Below are positions 15,470-23,172 of a stretch of DNA of 64,000 nucleotides, one piece after another; position 1 is the stretch's first letter; each line of letters starts with the position of its first letter. Source of the stretch: Streptomyces antnestii (GTDB lineage Bacteria; Actinomycetota; Actinomycetes; Streptomycetales; Streptomycetaceae). The stretch lies in assembly GCF_004005495.1 (NCBI RefSeq), contig NZ_RZYA01000006.1:1-64000 (forward strand), written 5' to 3'. Both the position numbers and the translations under genes were made by a program. Below the pieces are notes generated by a model. That model made no database searches and had not been told where the DNA came from. It saw nothing but the letters and a program-made list of their open reading frames with translations.

Positions 15470-16813
15470 ATGGCCAACTTCTCGAAGTCGCACGTCCCGC
15501 AGTTCTCGGTCGACGTCTATCAGAACGAGTACCTGCCGGAGGGCGGCCGCGAGGTCAACGCGATCGTGACGGTGACGTCGACAGGCGGCGGCACGGTCGG
15601 CGGTGCGGTGTCGGCGCCGCAGTTCTACGCGGCCGGCCGGGGGTCCGACGCGGCGGTGGCGCTGATGGTGGACTGTTCGGGCTCGATGGACTATCCGCCG
15701 ACGAAGATGCGCAACGCCCGGGACGCCACGGCCGCCGCGATCGACACCCTGCGCGACGGGGTGCACTTCGCCGTGATCGGCGGGACTCACGTGGCGAAGG
15801 AGGTCTACCCGGGCGGCGGCGGGCTCGCGGTGGCCGACACCCGTACCCGCGGCGAGGCCAAGCAGGCGCTGCGCAAGCTGTCCGCGGGCGGCGGCACCGC
15901 GATCGGCACCTGGCTGGGCCTCGCCGACCGGCTCCTGGCGAGCGCCGACGTCTCGATCCGGCACGGCATCCTGCTGACCGACGGGCGCAACGAGCACGAG
16001 TCGCCCGAGGACCTCAAGGCCTCCCTCGACGCGTGCGCGGGCCGCTTCACCTGTGACGCGCGCGGTGTGGGGACGGACTGGGAGGTGAAGGAGGTCACCG
16101 GGATCGCCTCGGCCCTGCTCGGCACCGCCGACATCGTCGCCGACCCGGCGGGCCTCGCCGCCGACTTCACGCGGATGATGGAGACGGCGATGGGCAAGGA
16201 GGTCGCGGACGTCGCGCTGCGGCTGTGGACGCCCCTCGGCTCCGAGATCAAGTTCGTCAAGCAAGTCGCGCCCACCGTCGAGGAGTTGACGGACCGTCGT
16301 ACCGAGGTGGGGCCGCGCGCCGGCGACTACCCGACGGGTTCCTGGGGCGACGAGTCGCGCGACTACCACGTGTGCGTACGGGTCCCGGACGCCGAGCTCG
16401 GGCAGGAGATGCTGGCCGCCCGCGTCTCGCTGGTGGTCCCGGGTGCCGACGGCGCCGTGCAGACCCTGTCGCAGGGTCTCGTACGGGCCGTGTGGACGGA
16501 CGACATGGCCGCGTCCACGTCGATCAACCCGCAGGTCGCGCACTACACGGGACAGGCGGAACTGGCACAAGTCATCCAACAGGGTCTTGATGCCCGCAAA
16601 GCGGGCGATGCCGACGGGGCGACGGCCAAGCTGGGACGCGCGGTACAGCTCGCCGCGGCCTCCGGGAACGCGGATACGGCCAAACTGCTCTCGAAGGTGG
16701 TGGACGTGGTGGACGCCGCGGAAGGTACTGTTCGATTGAAGGCCAAGGTCGCCGAGGCTGACGAAATGACCCTCGAGACCCGGTCCACGAAGACTGTCCG
16801 TGTCAAGAAGTGA
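15470..16813 (+). CDS. VWA-domain protein of the kinase cluster
   Basis: 447-aa soluble protein. A beta-rich N-terminal part (about 1-60) leads into a von Willebrand A domain with the metal-ion-dependent adhesion site D-C-S-G-S-M (about residues 68-73). The conserved Thr (GGGTAIGTWL) and LLTDGRN follow. The C-terminal quarter is helical. Such VWA proteins act as metal-bridged assembly factors and are repeatedly found beside bacterial PP2C, kinase and FHA genes. It lies 34 bases before the FHA gene. ATG 15470 has a GGGGGG site. Its client is unknown; it may hold kinase, phosphatase and FHA protein together. Confidence 0.85.
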   Translation: MANFSKSHVPQFSVDVYQNEYLPEGGREVNAIVTVTSTGGGTVGGAVSAPQFYAAGRGSDAAVALMVDCSGSMDYPPTKMRNARDATAAAIDTLRDGVHFAVIGGTHVAKEVYPGGGGLAVADTRTRGEAKQALRKLSAGGGTAIGTWLGLADRLLASADVSIRHGILLTDGRNEHESPEDLKASLDACAGRFTCDARGVGTDWEVKEVTGIASALLGTADIVADPAGLAADFTRMMETAMGKEVADVALRLWTPLGSEIKFVKQVAPTVEELTDRRTEVGPRAGDYPTGSWGDESRDYHVCVRVPDAELGQEMLAARVSLVVPGADGAVQTLSQGLVRAVWTDDMAASTSINPQVAHYTGQAELAQVIQQGLDARKAGDADGATAKLGRAVQLAAASGNADTAKLLSKVVDVVDAAEGTVRLKAKVAEADEMTLETRSTKTVRVKK

Positions 16814-16847
16814 TGACGTAGCGAAGTAACGGAGGGGAAGCACCGAC

Positions 16848-18059
16848 ATGCCGACCTGCCCGAACGGACACCAGTCGGGATCCGACGACTGGTGCGAGGT
16901 CTGCGGTCACCGCATGGCCGGTGCCGTACCCCCGCCCCCTCCCCCGCCGCCGCCGGCCGCCGGTTACGGATATCCCGCGTCCGGCCAGTCGTCCCCGCCC
17001 GGCTACGGCTACCCGCCGCCGGCCCCCGAGGGACAGGGCTCCCCGCCCCCGCCCGGCGCCGGGCCCGAGCTGTGCCCGCAGTGCCGCACGCCCCGTGAGG
17101 GCGGCGCGCCGTTCTGCGAGGAGTGCCGGTGGAACTTCCTGACGAACACGGCGACGTCCTACACCCCGGCCGCCCCGAACCCGTCGGCGCCCGGCTCCGG
17201 CCAGAGCATCGCCCCACCCCCGAACCCGGCGCTCCGCTTCCAGCAGCCGCCCGGCCCCGGTGACTCGTTCGACTACCACGGCTCGCGGCCCTCGCAGATG
17301 AACCGGCCCGCCGAGCCGATCCCGCCCTTCGGCGGCGACCCGTCGGGACCGCCGCCCCCGCCGGGCCCGCGCACCGGTGGCGCCCCGCAGGCGTTCCAGC
17401 AGCCGGGTCCGCCGGCCCCGCCCGCGTTCCCGCAGGAGACCGGCCACCCGCAGGGTCCGCCGCCTCCGCCGCCGGGGCCGTCGTTCGGCGGTGGCGGTGA
17501 CGACTGGGTGCTCTCGCCCCCGTCGGCGCCGGCCGCGCCGTCGCAGCCCGGTCCCGCGGGCCAGGCTCCTGGCGCCCCGCAGGGCTTCCCGCCGCCGCAG
17601 CAGACCCAGGCTCCGCAGGCGCCCCAGGGGTTCCAGCAGCAGCCGACGGCGCCGGCTTCCTGGAGCGCGACGATCGGCCCCGACCGCGACTACTTCATGG
17701 CGATGATGCACCGCAGCGGGCCCGAGGCCTCGGGCCTGAACCTGCCCGCGTACTCGCCCGAGCAGCAGCGGCGGCTCACCGGGAACCAGCTGACGATCGG
17801 CCGTCGCCGGCACTCCACGGGCGACACCCCCGACATCGATCTTTCGGTGCCCCCGGAGGACCCGGGCGTCTCGCACCAGCACGCCGTGCTCGTGCAGCAG
17901 CCGGACGGGTCGTGGGCGGTCGTCGACCAGAACTCGACGAACGGCACCACGGTCAACGGCGGCGACGAGCCCATCCAGCCGTTCGTGCCCGTACCGCTCC
18001 AGGACGGCGACCGGGTGCACGTCGGCGCCTGGACGACGATCACGATCCACCGGGGCTAG
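16848..18059 (+). CDS. FHA-domain protein with N-terminal zinc ribbons
   Basis: 403-aa protein. It begins with a zinc ribbon (C-P-N-G-H .. W-C-E-V-C-G-H, residues 4-22) and a second one (CPQC..FCEEC, about 75-92). A long Pro/Gln/Gly-rich disordered linker (about 95-270) follows, and a C-terminal FHA domain (about 310-402) carries the phosphothreonine-binding signature GRR..S-H-Q-H..N-S-T-N-G-T. FHA domains read out Ser/Thr kinase activity. By position this is the likely effector of the PknG-like kinase, comparable in role to GarA/OdhI though much longer and lacking their short N-terminal phospho-switch. GGAGGGG ribosome site. It ends 10 bases from the convergent methyltransferase gene. Confidence 0.88.
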   Translation: MPTCPNGHQSGSDDWCEVCGHRMAGAVPPPPPPPPPAAGYGYPASGQSSPPGYGYPPPAPEGQGSPPPPGAGPELCPQCRTPREGGAPFCEECRWNFLTNTATSYTPAAPNPSAPGSGQSIAPPPNPALRFQQPPGPGDSFDYHGSRPSQMNRPAEPIPPFGGDPSGPPPPPGPRTGGAPQAFQQPGPPAPPAFPQETGHPQGPPPPPPGPSFGGGGDDWVLSPPSAPAAPSQPGPAGQAPGAPQGFPPPQQTQAPQAPQGFQQQPTAPASWSATIGPDRDYFMAMMHRSGPEASGLNLPAYSPEQQRRLTGNQLTIGRRRHSTGDTPDIDLSVPPEDPGVSHQHAVLVQQPDGSWAVVDQNSTNGTTVNGGDEPIQPFVPVPLQDGDRVHVGAWTTITIHRG

Positions 18060-18069
18060 TACCTGCCGG

Positions 18070-19071
18070 TCATGCCAGTCCTGCCGGGCCCGCCGGGCTC
18101 GGCAGGGGCCAGGCGTACGGCCCTTCGGGGGCGTCCAGCCAGGCCCACTCGTGCTCGCCGCTGACCGTGACGCCGAACCGTTCCCGCTCGGGCCGTCCCT
18201 CCCGTTCCCACAGGGCGAGGGCCTCGTGCGGGTCGAGCCGGCCCGCGGTCAGCGCCAGCAGGAACCGGAAGCAGTCGTCGGCCAGCGCCCGGCGGGGCAG
18301 CCCGCCGATGTGCTGCACCGGCTCCTCGCCCCGCGTCGTCCCGCGCAGCGGCACGAAGTAGGCGGGCGTGTGCAGGAAGCGGCCCTCGGCGTGCCCGGCG
18401 TCGCGCACCGTGAGCAGGATCAGGCCGGTCGCGAGGGGCGCCAGGACGCGCGCCCCGGGCCGGCACTGCGCGGGCCAGGCGGTGGGCACGGCCCGCAGCG
18501 CACAGGTCGCGATGATCCGGTCGTACGGGGCGTGCTCGGGGCAGCCGAGTGCTCCGTCGCCCGTGACGACGGCGGGGCGGCAGCCGGCCTCGGCGAGGTG
18601 CCGGCGCGCTGACTCGGTGATCTCCGGGTCCAAGTCCACCGTGGTGACGTTCTGCTCGCCCGCGCGCCGGGCGAGCAGCGCCGCGTTGTAGCCGGTGCCC
18701 GCGCCGATCTCCAGGACGCGGTCCCCCTCCCGTACGTCGAGTTCGACGAGCATCCGTGCCATCAGGGAGGGCTGGCTGCTGGACGACACCAGTTCCCCGT
18801 CGCGTACGCGCGTGGCGAGCGGTTCGTCGGCGTAGGCGCCCCGCAGCCAGCGCGCCCGCCGCCGGGGGTCGGGGTCCTCGCGCCACAGCCGCTGATAGCC
18901 GGTGGCCTTCGGCAGGTAGTAGTAGGGCACGAACACATGGCGCGGGACCTGCTCGAACACGTCGCGCCAGGCCGGGTCGGCGTCCCAGACCCCGCTCTCG
19001 GCGATCTCCCGCACGAGGGCGGCCCGCGCCGCCGCGGCAGCTGCCTCCAGGTCGGTGTCCTGTGCGCCCAT
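18070..19071 (-). CDS. PCMT-like SAM-dependent methyltransferase
   Basis: 333-aa cytoplasmic protein. The central SAM-binding motif VLEIGAGTGYNAALLA and post-I acidic residue (TTVDLDPEI) resemble protein-L-isoaspartate O-methyltransferases, preceded by the SSSSQPSLMARML segment that corresponds to the PCMT substrate region. The extra C-terminal 100 residues are not typical of housekeeping PCMT. In actinobacteria such longer relatives occur as stand-alone enzymes or as peptide-modifying partners of RiPP clusters; no precursor or ATP-grasp gene is nearby here. Monocistronic, convergent with the FHA gene. The true substrate is unknown. Confidence 0.8.
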   Translation of the reverse strand: MGAQDTDLEAAAAAARAALVREIAESGVWDADPAWRDVFEQVPRHVFVPYYYLPKATGYQRLWREDPDPRRRARWLRGAYADEPLATRVRDGELVSSSSQPSLMARMLVELDVREGDRVLEIGAGTGYNAALLARRAGEQNVTTVDLDPEITESARRHLAEAGCRPAVVTGDGALGCPEHAPYDRIIATCALRAVPTAWPAQCRPGARVLAPLATGLILLTVRDAGHAEGRFLHTPAYFVPLRGTTRGEEPVQHIGGLPRRALADDCFRFLLALTAGRLDPHEALALWEREGRPERERFGVTVSGEHEWAWLDAPEGPYAWPLPSPAGPAGLA

Positions 19072-19234
19072 GCGTCCACTGTGCTGCGCGGGACCCCGAA
19101 GAGCGAGCCCCTGTCCGGGTGGGGCGGGTACGACGGGCCCGGAGGACGGGCCGGGGCACGGGAGTTCGACGGCCGGTCCTAAGCCTCAGGTCCTCGTCCG
19201 GACCGTCTGAGACCATGTACACGTGCTGCATTTC

Positions 19235-19252
19235 CCGGGGGACGACCCCCGG
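19235..19252 (+). repeat. GC-rich hairpin in the intergenic region before the globin gene
   Basis: CCGGGGG (19235-19241) pairs with CCCCCGG (19246-19252), and the next 25 bases can form an alternative stem. It sits in the 237-base divergent region between the methyltransferase and globin genes. Similar C/G-rich hairpins are scattered between Streptomyces genes. I see no clear promoter hexamers in this stretch. Confidence 0.35.
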
Positions 19253-19308
19253 ACCCCCAGCCGGAAAGGCTCCGGGGGACCCGAGCGAGACTTGTGAGGC
19301 CAACTGAC

Positions 19309-19713
19309 GTGACCGAGATTCCGCACGGCACGCTTCAGGAGCAGACCTTCTACGAGCAGGTCGGCGGCGAGGAGACCTTCCGGCGCCTGGTCCACCGCTT
19401 CTACGAGGGTGTCGCGGGCGACCCGCTGCTGCGTCCGATGTACCCGGAGGAGGACCTGGGTCCCGCCGAGGAGCGGTTCGCGCTCTTCCTGATGCAGTAC
19501 TGGGGCGGCCCCCGCACCTACAGCGACCACCGGGGTCACCCGCGCCTGCGGATGCGGCACGCGCCGTTCACGGTGGACCGGGCCGCGCACGACGCGTGGC
19601 TGGGGCACATGCGGACCGCGGTCGACGAGCTCGGCCTGTCCGAGGAGCACGAGCACACGCTCTGGAACTACCTGACGTACGCGGCCGCTTCGATGGTGAA
19701 CACGGAGGGCTGA
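19309..19713 (+). CDS. glbO: Truncated haemoglobin, group II (TrHbO/GlbO-like)
   Basis: 134-aa single-domain 2-on-2 globin. B10 Tyr (HRFYEGV), the QYWGGP turn, proximal His in LRMRHAPF and the G8 Trp (AHDAWL) are all visible, as expected for group II. These proteins bind O2 and NO and help with redox or nitrosative stress. GTG 19309 is chosen because GAGG lies at a good distance upstream (19296-19299) and relatives begin with V/M-T-E-I-P; an in-frame GTG at 19294 would add five residues. Monocistronic. Confidence 0.9.
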   Translation: MTEIPHGTLQEQTFYEQVGGEETFRRLVHRFYEGVAGDPLLRPMYPEEDLGPAEERFALFLMQYWGGPRTYSDHRGHPRLRMRHAPFTVDRAAHDAWLGHMRTAVDELGLSEEHEHTLWNYLTYAAASMVNTEG

Positions 19714-19850
19714 CGCGCCGGTATCCGAAGCCGGATCCCCGCTGTCCGGTACCGATTCGGCGCGAGACCCCTTCCCCAACCCCGTTCCCTCTGAAAGCAT
19801 CCGGACAGACTTTCGGGGGATGTACGGCGTAGAGCGGTACGGGGGCTGGG

Positions 19851-22800
19851 GTGTCGGGGTTCGTCTTTCTACGGGTGCGCGCGCACCGTCTGCTGCTGAC
19901 GGCCGCGCTCCTCGCCGTCCTGCTCACGACATCGGTCCTCGCGATGCTCAGCGCGTTCTCGGGCGCGATCGGTGACGCCTCGCTGCGTCACACGCTGCGG
20001 ACCCGCGATGTGGCGAGCACCGCCCTGACCGTCGAGGCCGATGTGCCGCCCGAGGGCCGCGCGGCGGCTGACGCGGCGATCCGCTCGGGCGCGCGGCGCA
20101 CCTTCGACGGGCTGCCGGTGACCGTGCAGCGCCTGACCAGGTCGGGCCCCTACGCGCTGCCGCGGTCGATCGTGCCCGCGGCAGACCGCTCCGGGAACCC
20201 GGACCTGACCCGGTTCGCGGCGCTCGACCGGCGCGAGGTCAGGATCACGCAGGGCCGCGGCCCCAGGGCTTCGGGCGGGAAAGCCGTCGAGGCGGCGCTG
20301 CCCGAGGCCGCCGCGCAGAAGCTGAAGCTGCGGCCCGGCGACCGGCTGCGGCTCAAGGACCGGTTCGGCGGGCCCGCGGTGACGGCCGTGCTCACCGGCC
20401 TGTACCGGCCCGTCAAGCCGAGCGCCCCGTACTGGACCCTCGACGACCTGGGCGGGCGCGGCATCCAGAAGCTCGCGTTCACGACGTACGGTCCGCTGCT
20501 TGCCGACGGCGCCGACCTCGCGGGCGGCCGGGTCAGCACCGGCAAGACCTCGTGGCTGGCGACCGCCGACTTCTCCTCGGTGACGACGGCGCGGATCGAA
20601 GCGCTGCGCACCAGCGCCCGCGCCGGCACGAAGACGCTGGTGCGCGAGAAGGCCCTGGCGGGCACGACCGGTGTCAGCACGTCGCTGCCCGAGACCCTCG
20701 ACCGGTCCGAGCGCGCCCTCCTCGTCTCCCGCTCGACCCTCCTGATCGTCGCGCTCCAGCTGGTCCTGCTCGCCGCGTACGCGCTGCTGCTCGTGGCCCG
20801 GCTGCTGAGCACGGACCGGGCGGGCGAGACGTGGATGCTGCGGGCGCGCGGCGGTTCGCGGGCCCGGGTCACCTCGCTCGCCGCGGTCGAGGCGCTGCTG
20901 CTCGCCGTGCCCGCCGCGGTGGGCGCGCCGCTGCTCGCGGGCCCACTGATCCGGCTGCTGTCCTCCCGGGGCGCCCTGTCCCGGATCGGGCTCCGCCTGG
21001 ACGTGGGGGCCGGGTCCGGGGTGTGGCTGGTGGCCGGGGCGGTCGCGGTGGGCTGCGCGCTCGCGGTGACGGTGCCCGCGCTGAGCGCCGACGGGCCCGA
21101 GCGCGGCCGGGCCAGGGCGCTGCCCGCGCCGCTGCGCGCGGGCGCCGACGTCGGTCTCCTTGTCATCGCGGCCGTCGCGTACTGGCAGCTCGACCGGCAG
21201 ACGTCCGGTTCGGGCGCGCTCAGCGGCGACACCTCCGGCACCCTCGGCATCGACCCGCTCCTCGTGACGGCACCCGCGCTGGCTCTGCTCGCCGGCACCG
21301 TCCTGACGCTGCGGCTGCTGCCGCCCGTCGCGAAGCTCGCCGAGCGGCGCGCGGCCGGCGGGCGCGGGCTGCCCACGGCGCTCGCGGGCTGGCAGTTCAG
21401 CCGCCGCCCGCTGCGCAACACCGGGCCCGTCCTGCTCCTCGTCCTCGCGGTCGCCATGGGCATGCTCGCCATCGGGCAGGGCGCGTCGTGGAACCGCTCA
21501 CAGGAGGACCAGGCGGACTTCCGGGCGGGCGCCTCCATCCGCGTCACGGGAGCCGAGGACGGCCTGACCCAGGCCGGGCTCTACGCGGCGGTGCCCGGGG
21601 TGCGGGACGCGGCGCCCGCCCTGCGCACCCAGCTGCCGCTCAGCGGGGACCGGGCGGCGACCGTCCTCGCCCTCGACACGGCCCACGCGCGGGACGGCCT
21701 GCTGCTGCGCGACGACCTGGCCGCCAAGTCCCCGACGCGGCTGCTGACTTCACTGCGCACCGGCGGCGACCGCATCCCCGGCGTCCAGCTGCCGTCCGAC
21801 GCGGCGGGCGCCTCTCTCGTGCTGCGGCTGAGCACGCCCGGCCGGCCGCACGGCGCCTCCCCGTCCGGGGTGGCGGGCGCGGTGACCGCCACCGTCGAGG
21901 ACCGCTACGGGACCCCGTACGACCTGGACCTGGACGATCTGCCCGCCGACGGGCGCCCGCACCGGCTCGCCCTCGACCTCGCCCCCGGTGACGGCTCCGC
22001 GCTCGACCGGCCGGCGGCCCCGCTGACCCTGACGGGCCTGGCCCTCGGCCTCGTCCAGCCCGTCGGCACCGCCACCGAGCACCGGCTCGCCCTGGAAGGC
22101 ATCCGGGCCGTGGACGGCGCGGGCAAGGAACGCGCGCTGAAGCCGGGCACGGACTGGCAGACGTCACTCGACGCGCCGAACTCCGACGGACCACCGGGCA
22201 TGCCGGTGCTCGCGCCGCTGACGGGCGGGCCGGTGGCCGTCACGTTCCACACCGGTTACGTCATCGACCCGAGCGGTGCGCCGTCCGTCGTCAGCGTCCG
22301 GCTCGGCGCGAACCGGCCCACGGTCGGCAAGGTCGCCGCCGTCGCCTCGGACCGCTTCCTGCGCTCGTCCGGCACGAAGGTCGGCTCCACGATCGCCGTG
22401 CCCATCGGCGGCTCGTCTGTCGACGTCACGATCGCGGGGAGCGTACGGGCGCTGCCGACCACGGGCCCCGAGGCCGACGCCGGGGCCGCGGCGCAGCCGG
22501 CCACGGAGAGCGGCGCCGAGTCGACCGACGGCGGCGCCCTGCTCCTCGACCTGCGCACCCTGAACCAGGCTCTCTCCGAGCAGCAGGCGTCCACCGTCAA
22601 ACCCGGCGAGTGGTGGCTGAGCACGGACCCCGGTGACACGGAGAAGGCCGCCGCCGCGCTGCGTGCCCGCCCCGACGCCGACCCCTCGCAGGTCCTCGTG
22701 CGGTCCGAGATCGCCGAGTCGCTGCGTGACGACCCGCTCGGCGCGGGCCCGCAGTCCGCGCTCACCGCGGCGGCCGTCGCGGCGGCGCTGCTCGCGGCGG

Positions 22801-23171
22801 TCGGCTTCACCGTGAACACGGCGGGCTCGCTGCGGGAGCGCGGCGGCGAGTTCGCGGTCCTGCGGGCCCTCGGTGCGCCACGGCGCCAGCTCGCCCGTCT
22901 CGTCGCCGTCGAGCAGGGCGTCCTCGTCGTCCTCGCCCTGCTGGTGGGCGCGGCCCTCGGGGCGTTCCTCACCCGGGCCGTCGTGCCGCTCGTCGTGCTG
23001 ACCGGGCAGGCCACGCAGCCGGTGCCGAAGCTGCTGGTCGAACTGCCCCCGGGACAGGTCCTGTTCCTCCTCGCGGGGGTCGCCGCGACGCCCGTCCTGA
23101 TCACCGCGGGCCTCGCCCTGCGCCGGCCGCCGGACGCGGCGATCACGCTGCGCCGCCAGGGGAGTGAGTGA
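19851..23171 (+). CDS. Large FtsX-type ABC transporter permease
   Basis: 1106-aa membrane protein of the MacB/FtsX exporter class. An N-terminal helix (LLLTAALLAVLLTTSVLA) precedes a long extracytoplasmic domain. A central cluster of helices (around 290-420 and 505-545), a second extracytoplasmic domain, and a final FtsX unit follow (three helices from about 960 to 1095, with RERGGEFAVLRALGAPRRQLARL). The GTG start has a weak ribosome site. It is the first gene of a three-gene unit with a second permease and an ATPase. Such systems export lipids, lipoproteins or peptides, or act as mechanotransmitters. The cargo is unknown. Confidence 0.85.
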   Translation: MSGFVFLRVRAHRLLLTAALLAVLLTTSVLAMLSAFSGAIGDASLRHTLRTRDVASTALTVEADVPPEGRAAADAAIRSGARRTFDGLPVTVQRLTRSGPYALPRSIVPAADRSGNPDLTRFAALDRREVRITQGRGPRASGGKAVEAALPEAAAQKLKLRPGDRLRLKDRFGGPAVTAVLTGLYRPVKPSAPYWTLDDLGGRGIQKLAFTTYGPLLADGADLAGGRVSTGKTSWLATADFSSVTTARIEALRTSARAGTKTLVREKALAGTTGVSTSLPETLDRSERALLVSRSTLLIVALQLVLLAAYALLLVARLLSTDRAGETWMLRARGGSRARVTSLAAVEALLLAVPAAVGAPLLAGPLIRLLSSRGALSRIGLRLDVGAGSGVWLVAGAVAVGCALAVTVPALSADGPERGRARALPAPLRAGADVGLLVIAAVAYWQLDRQTSGSGALSGDTSGTLGIDPLLVTAPALALLAGTVLTLRLLPPVAKLAERRAAGGRGLPTALAGWQFSRRPLRNTGPVLLLVLAVAMGMLAIGQGASWNRSQEDQADFRAGASIRVTGAEDGLTQAGLYAAVPGVRDAAPALRTQLPLSGDRAATVLALDTAHARDGLLLRDDLAAKSPTRLLTSLRTGGDRIPGVQLPSDAAGASLVLRLSTPGRPHGASPSGVAGAVTATVEDRYGTPYDLDLDDLPADGRPHRLALDLAPGDGSALDRPAAPLTLTGLALGLVQPVGTATEHRLALEGIRAVDGAGKERALKPGTDWQTSLDAPNSDGPPGMPVLAPLTGGPVAVTFHTGYVIDPSGAPSVVSVRLGANRPTVGKVAAVASDRFLRSSGTKVGSTIAVPIGGSSVDVTIAGSVRALPTTGPEADAGAAAQPATESGAESTDGGALLLDLRTLNQALSEQQASTVKPGEWWLSTDPGDTEKAAAALRARPDADPSQVLVRSEIAESLRDDPLGAGPQSALTAAAVAAALLAAVGFTVNTAGSLRERGGEFAVLRALGAPRRQLARLVAVEQGVLVVLALLVGAALGAFLTRAVVPLVVLTGQATQPVPKLLVELPPGQVLFLLAGVAATPVLITAGLALRRPPDAAITLRRQGSE

Positions 23172-23172
23172 C

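Noticed and set aside
18070..19071. RiPP (graspetide-type) tailoring methyltransferase cluster
   Set aside because: The PCMT-like enzyme would fit, but there is no ATP-grasp ligase or precursor peptide next to it.
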